From NCBI RefSeq assembly GCF_900187035.1, contig NZ_LT906446.1, positions 248,001 to 312,000 of the forward strand: a DNA stretch of 64,000 nt. The letters are read 5' to 3'. Every line of letters starts with the position of its first letter. The first letter of the stretch is position 1. Shown here in pieces: positions 17,761 through 25,295 of this stretch. The DNA is from Megamonas hypermegale (GTDB lineage Bacteria; Bacillota; Negativicutes; Selenomonadales; Selenomonadaceae). Under the pieces are notes generated by a model, which had not been told where the DNA came from, ran no database searches, and worked only from the letters and a program-made list of their open reading frames with translations. Made by a program: the position numbers and the translations under genes.

Positions 17761-18876
17761 TTAGATTTCCCACCATTTATCAAATTGTTGTTTTTTATCA
17801 TCTAAGTAAATTACTTCTCCGATTTTAGGAGTTAGCAATTTATAATTTTTATTCATGCTGGCTTTTTGTATGCGAATGAAAGGGTCTTTCCAAGTATGAG
17901 GGCTTAGAGCAAATTTTCCGCAGTGAACAGGCAGTACATTTCGCGCTTTTATTTCCATGGAAGCTTGTGCCATTTCTTCAGGCATCATATGTACTTGTGC
18001 CCAGCTTGTGTTGTATTGACCGTTTTCCATTATGGCAAAGTCAAAGCCGTTAAACATTTCACCGATGCGTTTAAAATGATTGCCATAGCCACCATCACCA
18101 CTATAAAAGATTTTCTTATTTGGGGAAATGATAGCAAAAGAAGACCAAAGTGTCTGATTTTTTTCTGTGAGTCTGCCCGAAAAATGGCGTGATGGCAAGA
18201 TATGAAATTGCCAATTATCGGGAAGTTCGATTTTACTTGACCAATCACCTTCGTGAATTATGGAAGGAGAAAATCCCCAATATTCAAGATGTGCACTGAC
18301 GCCTAATGGACAGATGATATTTTTTATTTTAGGTTTTAATGCCATGATGGTAGCGTAATCTAAATGGTCCCAATGGTCATGTGAAATTACTAAAAAATCT
18401 ATATCAGGCATATCGTTTGGTGCATAGATATTTGTGCCTGGAAATGTTTTATTGATAAAAAATACAGGTGAAGCATAATTGCTGAAGACAGGGTCAACGA
18501 GAATGTTTTTACCGTCAATTTGCATGAAAAAACTGGAATGACCAAACCAGATATAAAAATTTTCGTTTTTAGGTAGCGATTTTATATCTGTTTTTATGGT
18601 AGGCAGTGGTTTATCTGGAAAGACAGTGCCTTTAGGTGGCAGTAAAATATCTTTCATACTGCTTAAAAAATCGCTATCCATAGAGGTAGGCATGATGGAC
18701 TCAAAATTTCTAAACTCTCCATTAATATAATGAGGGGAATGGATTACTTTTTCTTTGAGTATGTTTTTTGTGCCAGCACCGACTTTTGGCTGTTTCATGA
18801 AGGTTATGCCACCGAGTGCGACTAAAATGGCAGTTATGCCAGCTGTTTTTAAAAATTTACGTCGTGTATATGTCAT
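17761..18876 (-). CDS. Tat-exported MBL-fold metallohydrolase
   Basis: A 371-aa protein that starts MTYTRRKFLKTAGITAILVALGGI, a twin-arginine signal with the RRxFLK box, so it should be folded and exported to the periplasm. The catalytic MBL motif is SHDHWDHLDY (H-x-H-x-D-H), with later metal ligands in FHILPSRHFSGR, YSGDGGYG and LPVHCGKF. It resembles the UlaG / NAPE-phospholipase-D-like branch; the substrate cannot be named. An AGAGGT SD lies close to the ATG. It is transcribed divergently from the aldo/keto reductase, from a matching 19-bp-spacer promoter. Confidence 0.9.
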   Translation of the reverse strand: MTYTRRKFLKTAGITAILVALGGITFMKQPKVGAGTKNILKEKVIHSPHYINGEFRNFESIMPTSMDSDFLSSMKDILLPPKGTVFPDKPLPTIKTDIKSLPKNENFYIWFGHSSFFMQIDGKNILVDPVFSNYASPVFFINKTFPGTNIYAPNDMPDIDFLVISHDHWDHLDYATIMALKPKIKNIICPLGVSAHLEYWGFSPSIIHEGDWSSKIELPDNWQFHILPSRHFSGRLTEKNQTLWSSFAIISPNKKIFYSGDGGYGNHFKRIGEMFNGFDFAIMENGQYNTSWAQVHMMPEEMAQASMEIKARNVLPVHCGKFALSPHTWKDPFIRIQKASMNKNYKLLTPKIGEVIYLDDKKQQFDKWWEI

Positions 18877-18913
18877 AGTTTTTACCTCTAAATTAAAATA
18901 CTTCTATATAATA

Positions 18914-18944
18914 ATTATAAAGGTTGAAGTGAGCTATAAGTCAA
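18914..18944 (-). promoter_or_regulatory. Promoter with 19-bp spacer and MerR-like dyad, for the MBL-fold gene
   Basis: On the minus strand TTGACT (18939-18944) and TATAAT (18914-18919) are 19 nt apart, too far for ordinary sigma-A use. The spacer holds CTTnnAGCnnACTnnAAC. Overlong spacers with a dyad between the boxes are the hallmark of MerR-family activators, which untwist the DNA. No merR gene lies in the window. Confidence 0.65.
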
Positions 18945-18950
18945 ACGATA

Positions 18951-18981
18951 TTGACTTGTAGTTTACTTAAAGGTGTATATT
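18951..18981 (+). promoter_or_regulatory. Promoter with 19-bp spacer and MerR-like dyad, for the aldo/keto reductase gene
   Basis: TTGACT (18951-18956) and TATATT (18976-18981) are separated by 19 nt containing the imperfect palindrome CTTnnAGTnnACTnnAAG. It is back-to-back with the MBL-fold promoter; the two -35 boxes are only 6 nt apart. Reading TGTATA as a -10 at 17 nt is the alternative. Confidence 0.6.
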
Positions 18982-19020
18982 AATATATATTGGAAGTTTT
19001 AAGGAAAAGGAGGTTCTTTT

Positions 19021-19386
19021 ATGAGCTATTTAGGTGAGAATATAAAAAAACTCGGTTTTGGTTTAATGCGTTTGCCACAAAAAGATGGGGCAATTGATAT
19101 CGAGCAAGTGAAAATAATGGTGGATAAATTTTTGGCGGCAGGTTTCACTTATTTTGATACTGCTTGGGCATATCCAGGAAGTGAAGAAGCAATTCATAAA
19201 GCTTTAGTGGAAAGATATCCGCGTGAAAAATATCAATTAGCGACAAAAAATGCTGCTTGGATTAATTGCAAGACAAAAGAAGAAGCGATTAATCAATTTG
19301 AAACTTCACTAAAACAAACTGGTGCAGGTTATTTTGATTTTTATTTGTTGCATAATTTAGGCGAAAGTCGCACACAGTTTTTTGAT
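19021..19386 (+). CDS. 4Fe-4S aldo/keto reductase, exon 1 (interrupted by IStron)
   Basis: First 122 codons of an aldo/keto reductase of the ferredoxin-fused type. It carries the whole catalytic tetrad region: Asp and Tyr in YFDTAWAYPGSEEA, Lys in LATKNAAW, and His in DFYLLHNLG. Start ATG 19021 follows AAGGAGG. The coding frame runs into the inserted element after GAT (Asp122) and would end at TAG 19450-19452 if unspliced. Exon 2 is at 21229-21984; joining them gives ...RTQFFD-EFDMWSFVQ..., a normal AKR sequence of 373 aa. NAD(P)H-linked reduction of an aldehyde, ketone or quinone is likely; the substrate is unknown. Confidence 0.93.
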
Positions 19387-19860
19387 TATTGTGAGCCGCA
19401 CACTTGTGATTTTAATCATGAGTTAGGCGAACAAAATAGTCAGCGTATATAGAAATATGTACGTAGAGATAGACTAAGATCTATCCAATACTGTTTGAAT
19501 TGCTGGAAAGCCCTAAAGATATCTGAACTACAACGTAAACATGAAATAAAGTTAAACGTGAATGTGGCGAAAGCAGAAAAAATCAGATATATAGCATAAG
19601 GTTAAATCCTAAGTGTTGAAAAATGGACAATCAGCAGCGAAGCTCCGAATAGGAGAACGTTCAACGACTATTCCTCTTGAGGGAAGTACTCAGTAAGCTA
19701 TTGACTGAGGAAGTGGACAGACTCTAACAGGTAAAGCTGAGGGATAAGATATAGTCTGTGCCGTTACGAAAGTAACGGAAGTTCATAAGAGAACTGTATA
19801 GAAAGTAGCGTTTCTATATGAACGAGACCTCATAATACGACTAAAGAAGAACCTACAGTT
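19387..19860 (+). ncRNA. Group I intron catalytic core (5' part of IStron 1)
   Basis: The order of group I elements is clear: P (AATTGCTGGAAA, 19498-19509), Q (AATCAGCAGC, 19629-19638), R (GTTCAACGACTA, 19659-19670), a P8 hairpin TTCCTC/GAGGGAA (19671-19685) and S (AAGATATAGTC, 19746-19756). The internal guide GTCAG (19439-19443) pairs with TTGAT of the 5' exon with a U-G wobble at the splice site, and AATA just before it pairs with the first intron bases TATT. The intron's last base is G (21228). Splicing activity is inferred from these features. Confidence 0.9.
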
Positions 19861-21146
19861 CTTGTATATGTTATTTAAAATAGGCAGTTAATATATAAAC
19901 ACTTGTTATATTGCTATACATATGTCATGATTATATTAGATGATAGTATGGAAGTAATACGTGGGATATATTTATTCATTAATTAGAAGAAAGCGTAAGT
20001 GTTTATTATGGAAAAAGCTTATAAATTTAGGATATACCCCAATAAAACACAAGAAAGTTTACTTCAAAAAACTTTTGGCTGTGTACGTTTTATATATAAT
20101 CACTTTTTAGATAGAAGAATTAAAGCATATGAACAAAATAAGAAAAATATAGGTTATAATGAATGCTCAAAAGAGCTTACTCAATTAAAAAAAGAAAAAA
20201 AGTGGCTTAAAGAACCAGATAAATCCTCTTTACAAAATGCTTTAAAGAATTTAGATACAGCTTATAAAAACTTTTTTAATAGACAAAAAGCAGGCTTTCC
20301 TAAATTTAAATCTAAAAAGAATCGGTATAAATCGTATAAAACAAATATGACAAATAACAACATTGTATTTTTAGGAAATAAAATAAAATTACCTAAAATA
20401 GGTAAGATAAAAATAAGAGATAAATATTGCCAAATAGAAGGTAGGATTTTAAGTGTGACAGTATCACAGACTCCTAGTGGAAAATATTACGTTGCACTAT
20501 GTTGTACAGACCTGCCTCAACCTGAATTCATAAAAACGAATAAATATGTCGGTTTGGATTTAGGAATAAAGGATTTTGTCATAACCTCAGATGCAGTAAA
20601 ATATAGCAATCCTAAATACTTGCAGAAATCATTGACTAGATTAGCTAAGCTTCAAAGAGAGCTTTCTCGAAAAACAAAAGGAAGTTCAAATTGGGAAAAG
20701 GCTAGAGTAAAAGTAGCTAAATTGCATGATAGAATTGCCAATCAAAGACGTAATTTACTACATCAAGTGACATGTCAACTTATCAGAAACTACGATGTAA
20801 TCTGTCTTGAAGATTTGCAAGTTGAAAATATGATGAAAAATCATAAATTAGCAAGAAATATAGCTGATGTCAGTTGGTCAGAGTTTATGAGACAACTAAC
20901 ATATAAAGCCAAATGGTTTGGCAGGGTTATTGTCAAAATAAATAAATTTTATCCTTCAAGCCAATTATGTCATATTTGTGGGTATAAAAATACTGAAGTA
21001 AAAAACTTAAATGTTAGAAAGTGGAACTGTCCTGAATGTAAAACACATCACGATAGAGATGTAAATGCAGCTATAAATATTAGAGATGAAGGGTTAAGAA
21101 TATTAAACATAGCTTAATCTTGAATAACATATACAAGAACCGTAGG
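19852..21146 (+). repeat. 24-nt long-range inverted repeat flanking tnpB (IStron 1)
   Basis: 19852-19875 is the reverse complement of 21123-21146 at 23 of 24 positions. In the RNA this would form one long stem that loops out the whole tnpB ORF and brings the 3' splice site region next to the intron core. The same pair occurs in copy 2 (35579-35602 and 36855-36878). Confidence 0.85.
20008..21117 (+). CDS. tnpB: TnpB RNA-guided nuclease, IStron copy 1
   Basis: A 369-aa IS605-type TnpB. The N-terminal [34 protein letters not shown] is canonical; the RuvC residues appear intact: Asp in [17 protein letters not shown], Glu in [13 protein letters not shown], and Asp in [12 protein letters not shown]. 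The zinc finger is [11 protein letters not shown]...[10 protein letters not shown]. Known role of the family: omega-RNA-guided DNA cleavage at empty donor sites next to a TAM, which helps keep the element; the TAM here should be TTGAT. ATG 20008 is preferred to GTG 19999. Both copies look functional. Confidence 0.95.
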   Translation: MEKAYKFRIYPNKTQESLLQKTFGCVRFIYNHFLDRRIKAYEQNKKNIGYNECSKELTQLKKEKKWLKEPDKSSLQNALKNLDTAYKNFFNRQKAGFPKFKSKKNRYKSYKTNMTNNNIVFLGNKIKLPKIGKIKIRDKYCQIEGRILSVTVSQTPSGKYYVALCCTDLPQPEFIKTNKYVGLDLGIKDFVITSDAVKYSNPKYLQKSLTRLAKLQRELSRKTKGSSNWEKARVKVAKLHDRIANQRRNLLHQVTCQLIRNYDVICLEDLQVENMMKNHKLARNIADVSWSEFMRQLTYKAKWFGRVIVKINKFYPSSQLCHICGYKNTEVKNLNVRKWNCPECKTHHDRDVNAAINIRDEGLRILNIA

Positions 21147-21228
21147 AACTATGGGGATAGCTCGGAGATACTGTATTCGTTAGAATACTTGACCGAGAAC
21201 CCCGCGACTTTAGTCGTGGGAGGTTCAG
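21118..21228 (+). ncRNA. IS605-like right end / probable omega-RNA 3' scaffold (IStron 1)
   Basis: After the tnpB stop the RNA can form a hairpin CTCGG...GTATTC/GAATAC...CCGAG (21161-21197) and then CCCGCGACT/AGTCGTGGG (21201-21220), followed by AGGTTCAG at the element end. This is the usual 3' layout of TnpB omega-RNAs, in which the guide is the host sequence beginning at the next base (21229). The same bases form the 3' end of the intron, so splicing and omega-RNA use compete for them. Confidence 0.75.
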
Positions 21229-21984
21229 GAATTCGATATGTGGAGTTTTGTACAGGAGAAAAAACAACAAGGGTTGATAAAACACGTTGGTTTTTCATTC
21301 CATTCTACGCCAGAAGAACTTGAAGAAATCTTGCAAAAACACCCAGAAATGGAATTTGTACAGTTACAGATAAATTATGCTGATTGGGAAAATCCAGCAG
21401 TGCAGTCGAGAGCTTGTTATGAAGTAGCACGCAAATACAATAAACCTGTAATCATAATGGAACCTGTAAAAGGTGGTATGTTGGCTACTCCACCAAGTAG
21501 CGTAGTTGATGTATTTAAAAAGGCAAATCTTGAAAAATCCGTAGCTTCGTGGGCAATTCATTTTGCTGCTGATTTAGAAGGAATAATAACAGTTCTTTCA
21601 GGTATGAGCAATATTGAACAGATTGAAGACAATATTGCCAATATGAAAGATTTTAAACACCTTACAGAAGATGAAAGAGCAGTCATAAAACAAGCGCAAG
21701 CAGAACTTAATAAAATAGATTTAATTCCGTGTACAACGTGTAATTATTGTGCAAAAGTTTGCCCAAATAATATTGGAATATCTGGCTCATTTACAGCTAT
21801 GAATTATTTAACTTTGTACAAAAATAAAGATGCAGCACTTCATCAAGAAAATTGGCTTGTTAAAGGTCATGGCAAAAAACGTGCCGATGAATGTATAAAA
21901 TGCGGAAAATGTGAACAAATTTGTCCACAACATATAGCTATAAGAGATAATTTAGAAAAAGTAACAAAAAAATTATTAAATTGA
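21229..21984 (+). CDS. 4Fe-4S aldo/keto reductase, exon 2
   Basis: The last 251 codons of the split gene plus stop. It begins EFDMWSFVQEKKQQGLIKHVGFSFHSTPEEL, the barrel continuation expected after the catalytic His, and ends with two ferredoxin-type clusters, CTTCNYCAKVCP and CIKCGKCEQICP, for 4Fe-4S binding. It is in phase 0 with exon 1. Without splicing it could at best be made from an internal start such as ATG 21238 and would lack the catalytic residues. A terminator follows. Confidence 0.93.
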   Translation, partial: EFDMWSFVQEKKQQGLIKHVGFSFHSTPEELEEILQKHPEMEFVQLQINYADWENPAVQSRACYEVARKYNKPVIIMEPVKGGMLATPPSSVVDVFKKANLEKSVASWAIHFAADLEGIITVLSGMSNIEQIEDNIANMKDFKHLTEDERAVIKQAQAELNKIDLIPCTTCNYCAKVCPNNIGISGSFTAMNYLTLYKNKDAALHQENWLVKGHGKKRADECIKCGKCEQICPQHIAIRDNLEKVTKKLLN

Positions 21985-21997
21985 AAAATAAAATGAT

Positions 21998-22040
21998 AAA
22001 TACTTCTATCTATCTATATTAAGATGGAAGTATTTTTTTG
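21998..22040 (+). terminator. Intrinsic terminator after the aldo/keto reductase
   Basis: Arms AAATACTTCTATC (21998-22010) and GATGGAAGTATTT (22023-22035) pair along their length apart from G-U, then an eight-base T tract. Confidence 0.85.
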
Positions 22041-22085
22041 TCTAAATATATCATATTTTATCTCTTAATAAAAAATAAAAAACTA

Positions 22086-22114
22086 TTGACTGATGTAAAC
22101 TTGTAAATTATAAT
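22086..22114 (+). promoter_or_regulatory. Strong sigma-A-type promoter of livJ
   Basis: TTGACT (22086-22091), a 17-nt spacer and a perfect TATAAT (22109-22114), 87 nt before the livJ start. Confidence 0.8.
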
Positions 22115-22200
22115 AAGATACATCAACACAATAGGCAGTTGAAGAAATTATTTTAATGTCTTTAAATTCTTTATGAATTTATTGTTGGGGAGGAATTATA

Positions 22201-23385
22201 ATGAATTTTAGTAAAAAACGTCTCCGCATTGCAGGACTGCTTTTGGGTATTACTATGCTCGGCAGTGTAGTTGCAGGTTGTGGTGGAGACCAAGCAGCAA
22301 ACGACGATACTATTAAAGTCGGCGCAAACTTTGAAATTACAGGTAATGTTGCTAACTATGGTACAACAGCTAGGGACGGATTTAATCTTGCTATCAAAGA
22401 AGCAAATGAAGCTGGTGGCATTAACGGCAAAAAAATTACTGTTATTGAAGCCGATAACAAATCAGACCCAGCAGAATCTGCAAACGCAGCTACAAAACTT
22501 ATCTCTGATGATAAAGTTGTCGCTATTGTAGGTCCAGCTACTTCTGGTGCTGTACAGGCTGAATCTCAGATTGCAACTGAAAATAAAATTCCAATCATTG
22601 CACCATGTGCAACAAGCCCAGATATTACTGTAGAAAATGGACAAGTTAAACCATATGTATTCCGTGGTTGCTTCATTGACCCATTACAGAGTAATACAAT
22701 GGCAAACTTTGCAGCTAATGAATTAAAAGCAAAAACTGCTGTTATTTATTTAGACTCCAGTACAGATTATTCTAAGAGCTTAGCTGAAGTATTCAAAAAT
22801 AAATTTGAAGCTTTAGGCGGTAAAGTTGTTATGGAAGAAGCTTTCGTAGCTAAAGACCAAGACTTTAAAGCAACTCTTACAAATATCAAAACAGCAAACG
22901 CTGATGTAATTTATATTCCAGCTTACTATGAAGAAGTTGGTAAAATCGTAAAACAAGCTCGTGAACTTGGTATCACACAGCCAATCTTAGGTACTGATGG
23001 TTGGGACGATACAAAAGTAGTAGATATCGCTGGTGCAGATGCACTTAACAATACTTACTATGTTACTCATTATATTGATACTGACCCAGATGCTAAAGCA
23101 TTTGTTGATGCATTCACAAAAGAATATGGTCATGCTCCTGGCGTATTTGCCGCTCTTGGTTATGATGCAGGTAAAATGCTCGTAGATGCTATTAAACGCG
23201 CTGGCAGCACAGACCCTGAAGCAATTCAGAAAGCACTTGCAGAAACTAAAGATTTGCAAGTTGGTACTGGTAAACTTACAGTTGATGAAAATCATAACTT
23301 GATTAAAAATGCGTTTATCATTGAAATGAAAGATGGCGTAAAAACTCTTAAAGAAAGAGTAACACCAACAACCGCAGAAGGTTGA
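22201..23385 (+). CDS. livJ: Branched-chain amino acid ABC transporter, substrate-binding lipoprotein
   Basis: A 394-aa type I periplasmic binding protein. The signal peptide ends in a lipobox, MLGSVVAGCGGDQ, so Cys28 should be lipid-anchored. The mature part begins TIKVGANFEITGNVANYGTTARDGFNLAIKEANEAGGINGKKI, the LivJ hallmark, with AVVGPATSGA-like VAIVGPATSGAV and LGTDGWDD later. It delivers Leu/Ile/Val or a related ligand to LivHMGF. Its codon use is richer in strongly expressed codons than its neighbours, and a hairpin after the stop separates it from livH, consistent with excess binding protein. Confidence 0.94.
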   Translation: MNFSKKRLRIAGLLLGITMLGSVVAGCGGDQAANDDTIKVGANFEITGNVANYGTTARDGFNLAIKEANEAGGINGKKITVIEADNKSDPAESANAATKLISDDKVVAIVGPATSGAVQAESQIATENKIPIIAPCATSPDITVENGQVKPYVFRGCFIDPLQSNTMANFAANELKAKTAVIYLDSSTDYSKSLAEVFKNKFEALGGKVVMEEAFVAKDQDFKATLTNIKTANADVIYIPAYYEEVGKIVKQARELGITQPILGTDGWDDTKVVDIAGADALNNTYYVTHYIDTDPDAKAFVDAFTKEYGHAPGVFAALGYDAGKMLVDAIKRAGSTDPEAIQKALAETKDLQVGTGKLTVDENHNLIKNAFIIEMKDGVKTLKERVTPTTAEG

Positions 23386-23407
23386 TTGATTACTAGGTAA
23401 ATGCAAA

Positions 23408-23432
23408 GAAGCCGCAGAAATGCGGCTTTTTT
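23408..23432 (+). terminator. Hairpin between livJ and livH (partial terminator)
   Basis: AAGCCGCA (23408-23415), loop GAAA, TGCGGCTT (23420-23427) and a T tract. It lies just before the livH SD; likely it lowers downstream expression and protects the livJ mRNA 3' end. Confidence 0.82.
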
Positions 23433-23450
23433 TGTGAAGGAGGAACGAAG

Positions 23451-24338
23451 ATGGATTTTTTTCAGCAATTTATACAACAGCTGATAAACGGTATTTCCTT
23501 GGGAAGTATTTATGCACTTATCGCCCTGGGTTATACAATGGTTTACGGTATTATTAAATTAATTAACTTCGCTCATGGCGATATTTACATGGTAGGCGCT
23601 TATATTGGTTTCTTCTCTGTTAGCATAGCGCACTTTTCTATCATTCCATCATTGATTATTTCCATGGTGGTTACAGCTGTTTTAGGTATGTTAGTAGAAC
23701 GCATTGCATATAAGCCATTGCGTAAAGCACCACGTCTTTCACTGCTCATTACAGCGATTGGTGTATCATTCTTCTTAGAATATACTAGTATGTATTTCGT
23801 ATCACCAACACCACGTACATTCCCAAATGTTGTAGACATACCAGCTATTAACATTGGCTCATTTATAATTAATGGACAACAGTTGATGATTTTTGCGATA
23901 ACTATAGTATTAATGATTATCTTAACGTATATCGTACAAAAAACTAAAATGGGTAAAGCAATGCGTGCCGTTTCTTTTGATACAGAAACAGCTCAGCTCA
24001 TGGGCATCAATGCTGACCGCATTATTTCATTTACATTCGGTATCGGTTCAGCACTTGCAGCTGCAGGTGGTGTACTTGTAGGTGTTTATTATAACTCTAT
24101 TGACCCACTCATGGGTATTATGCCAGGTCTTAAAGCTTTCGTTGCAGCCGTTCTCGGTGGTATTGGTAGTATCCCAGGCGCTATGACTGGTGGTATTGTA
24201 CTTGGTGTAGTTGAAGCACTCGTTTCTGGTTTTATTTCCTCAACATTCCGTGATGCAGCAGCTTTTGCTATTTTGATTTTAGTATTATTATTTAAACCAT
24301 CTGGTATTTTCGGTAAGAATACTAACGAGAAAGTGTAG
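23451..24338 (+). CDS. livH: Branched-chain amino acid ABC transporter permease LivH
   Basis: A 295-aa inner-membrane permease with about eight helices. The sequence QLINGISLGSIYALIALGYTMVYGIIKLINFAHGDIYMVGAY is the LivH N-terminal signature, and AFVAAVLGGIGSIPGAMTGGIVLGVVEAL is the EAA-like loop that meets the ATPases. ATG 23451 follows GGAGG. livM starts about 10 nt after its stop. Confidence 0.95.
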   Translation: MDFFQQFIQQLINGISLGSIYALIALGYTMVYGIIKLINFAHGDIYMVGAYIGFFSVSIAHFSIIPSLIISMVVTAVLGMLVERIAYKPLRKAPRLSLLITAIGVSFFLEYTSMYFVSPTPRTFPNVVDIPAINIGSFIINGQQLMIFAITIVLMIILTYIVQKTKMGKAMRAVSFDTETAQLMGINADRIISFTFGIGSALAAAGGVLVGVYYNSIDPLMGIMPGLKAFVAAVLGGIGSIPGAMTGGIVLGVVEALVSGFISSTFRDAAAFAILILVLLFKPSGIFGKNTNEKV

Positions 24339-24347
24339 GTGGTAAAA

Positions 24348-25295
24348 GTGAATTCATTGAGAAAAAGAGATTTAATAACATTAATATTATCTTTGGTATT
24401 ATTTGGTGTTTTATATTTTTTGATGGAAACAGGTATTATCGGTTCTTTTTGGGAATTGAATATTTTTCTTATCTGTATCAATATTATAATGGCAGTAAGC
24501 TTGAACTTGATTAATGGTTATACGGGACAATTTTCACTGGGACATGCTGGTTTTATGGCTGTCGGTGCATATGTTGGTGTAGTATGTACAGTTAATTTTC
24601 ACGTTCCATTTGGCTTGGCTTTAATACTTGGTGGTTTAGCTGCTGGTGTTTTAGGATGCTTAATCGGTCTTCCTACACTTCGCTTAAAAGGCGACTATTT
24701 AGCTATTGCTACATTGGGACTTGGTGAAATCATTCGTATTGTCATAATGAATATTGAATATGTTGGCGGTGCAGCAGGTTTTAAAGGTATTCCGCATTAT
24801 ACAACTTTTCCATGGGTATTTTTAGTAATGCTATTTACATTGTTTTTCATTAAAAACTTTGTTAATTCCAGATATGGTCGCTCTTGTATAGCTGTACGTG
24901 AAAATGAAATAGCAGCAGAAGCTATGGGCGTAAATACTACAAAATATAAAGTTATGGCATTCACTATCGGCGCAATATTTGCTGGTATTGGTGGCGGTTT
25001 ATTTGCACATTGCTTCTATATTATTAATCCATCATCATTCACATTCATGGCATCATTTAACTTCTTAATCATGGTTGTACTTGGTGGTTTAGGTTCTATT
25101 ACAGGTTCTATCGCTGGTGCTTTCGTTGTAACATTCGTTTCTGCCGCTTTGGCTAGCTGGCCAGAATTCCGTATGATTATATACGCAATCGTATTGATTT
25201 TATTGATGTTCTATCGTCCACAAGGTCTTTTTGGCTACAAAGAAATTACTAATATGAAATTTTTTCAACGTTTCAAAGGAGGCCATAAAGCATGA
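24348..25295 (+). CDS. livM: Branched-chain amino acid ABC transporter permease LivM
   Basis: A 315-aa permease. NLINGYTGQFSLGHAGFMAVGAYVGV and VVLGGLGSITGSIAGAFVVTF are the LivM signatures. I choose GTG 24348 as start because AGGTGG lies 5 nt upstream; the GTG at 24339 directly after the livH stop overlaps that SD. It overlaps livG by 4 nt. Confidence 0.94.
   Translation: MNSLRKRDLITLILSLVLFGVLYFLMETGIIGSFWELNIFLICINIIMAVSLNLINGYTGQFSLGHAGFMAVGAYVGVVCTVNFHVPFGLALILGGLAAGVLGCLIGLPTLRLKGDYLAIATLGLGEIIRIVIMNIEYVGGAAGFKGIPHYTTFPWVFLVMLFTLFFIKNFVNSRYGRSCIAVRENEIAAEAMGVNTTKYKVMAFTIGAIFAGIGGGLFAHCFYIINPSSFTFMASFNFLIMVVLGGLGSITGSIAGAFVVTFVSAALASWPEFRMIIYAIVLILLMFYRPQGLFGYKEITNMKFFQRFKGGHKA

Larger units (their letters stand above)
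19387..21228 (+). mobile_element. IStron copy 1: group I intron fused to IS605-type TnpB element
   Basis: An 1842-nt element placed directly 3' of TTGAT (19382-19386), with no target duplication. It contains a group I intron core, then tnpB, then an IS605-like right end finishing in G. The ends were set by comparison with the second copy and by host frames: only removal of this exact stretch restores both genes in frame. IStrons such as CdISt1 of Clostridioides difficile also sit 3' of TTGAT. There is no tnpA (Y1 transposase), so movement would need one in trans. Compared with copy 2 it lacks 5 nt near 19972 and has scattered substitutions. Confidence 0.92.

Noticed and set aside
19387-19452. 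C-terminal YCEPHTCDFNHELG peptide as a real part of the reductase or PyrF
   Set aside because: The same 21 codons follow two unrelated proteins; they are the intron 5' end read by chance.
19387-20007. Group II intron
   Set aside because: No reverse transcriptase and no domain V hairpin; the P, Q, R and S elements and terminal G are those of group I.
19387-21228. Simple gene-killing IS605 insertion
   Set aside because: An ordinary IS would not keep a 450-nt ribozyme-like core in two copies, nor restore both frames with a U-G type 5' site and G end.
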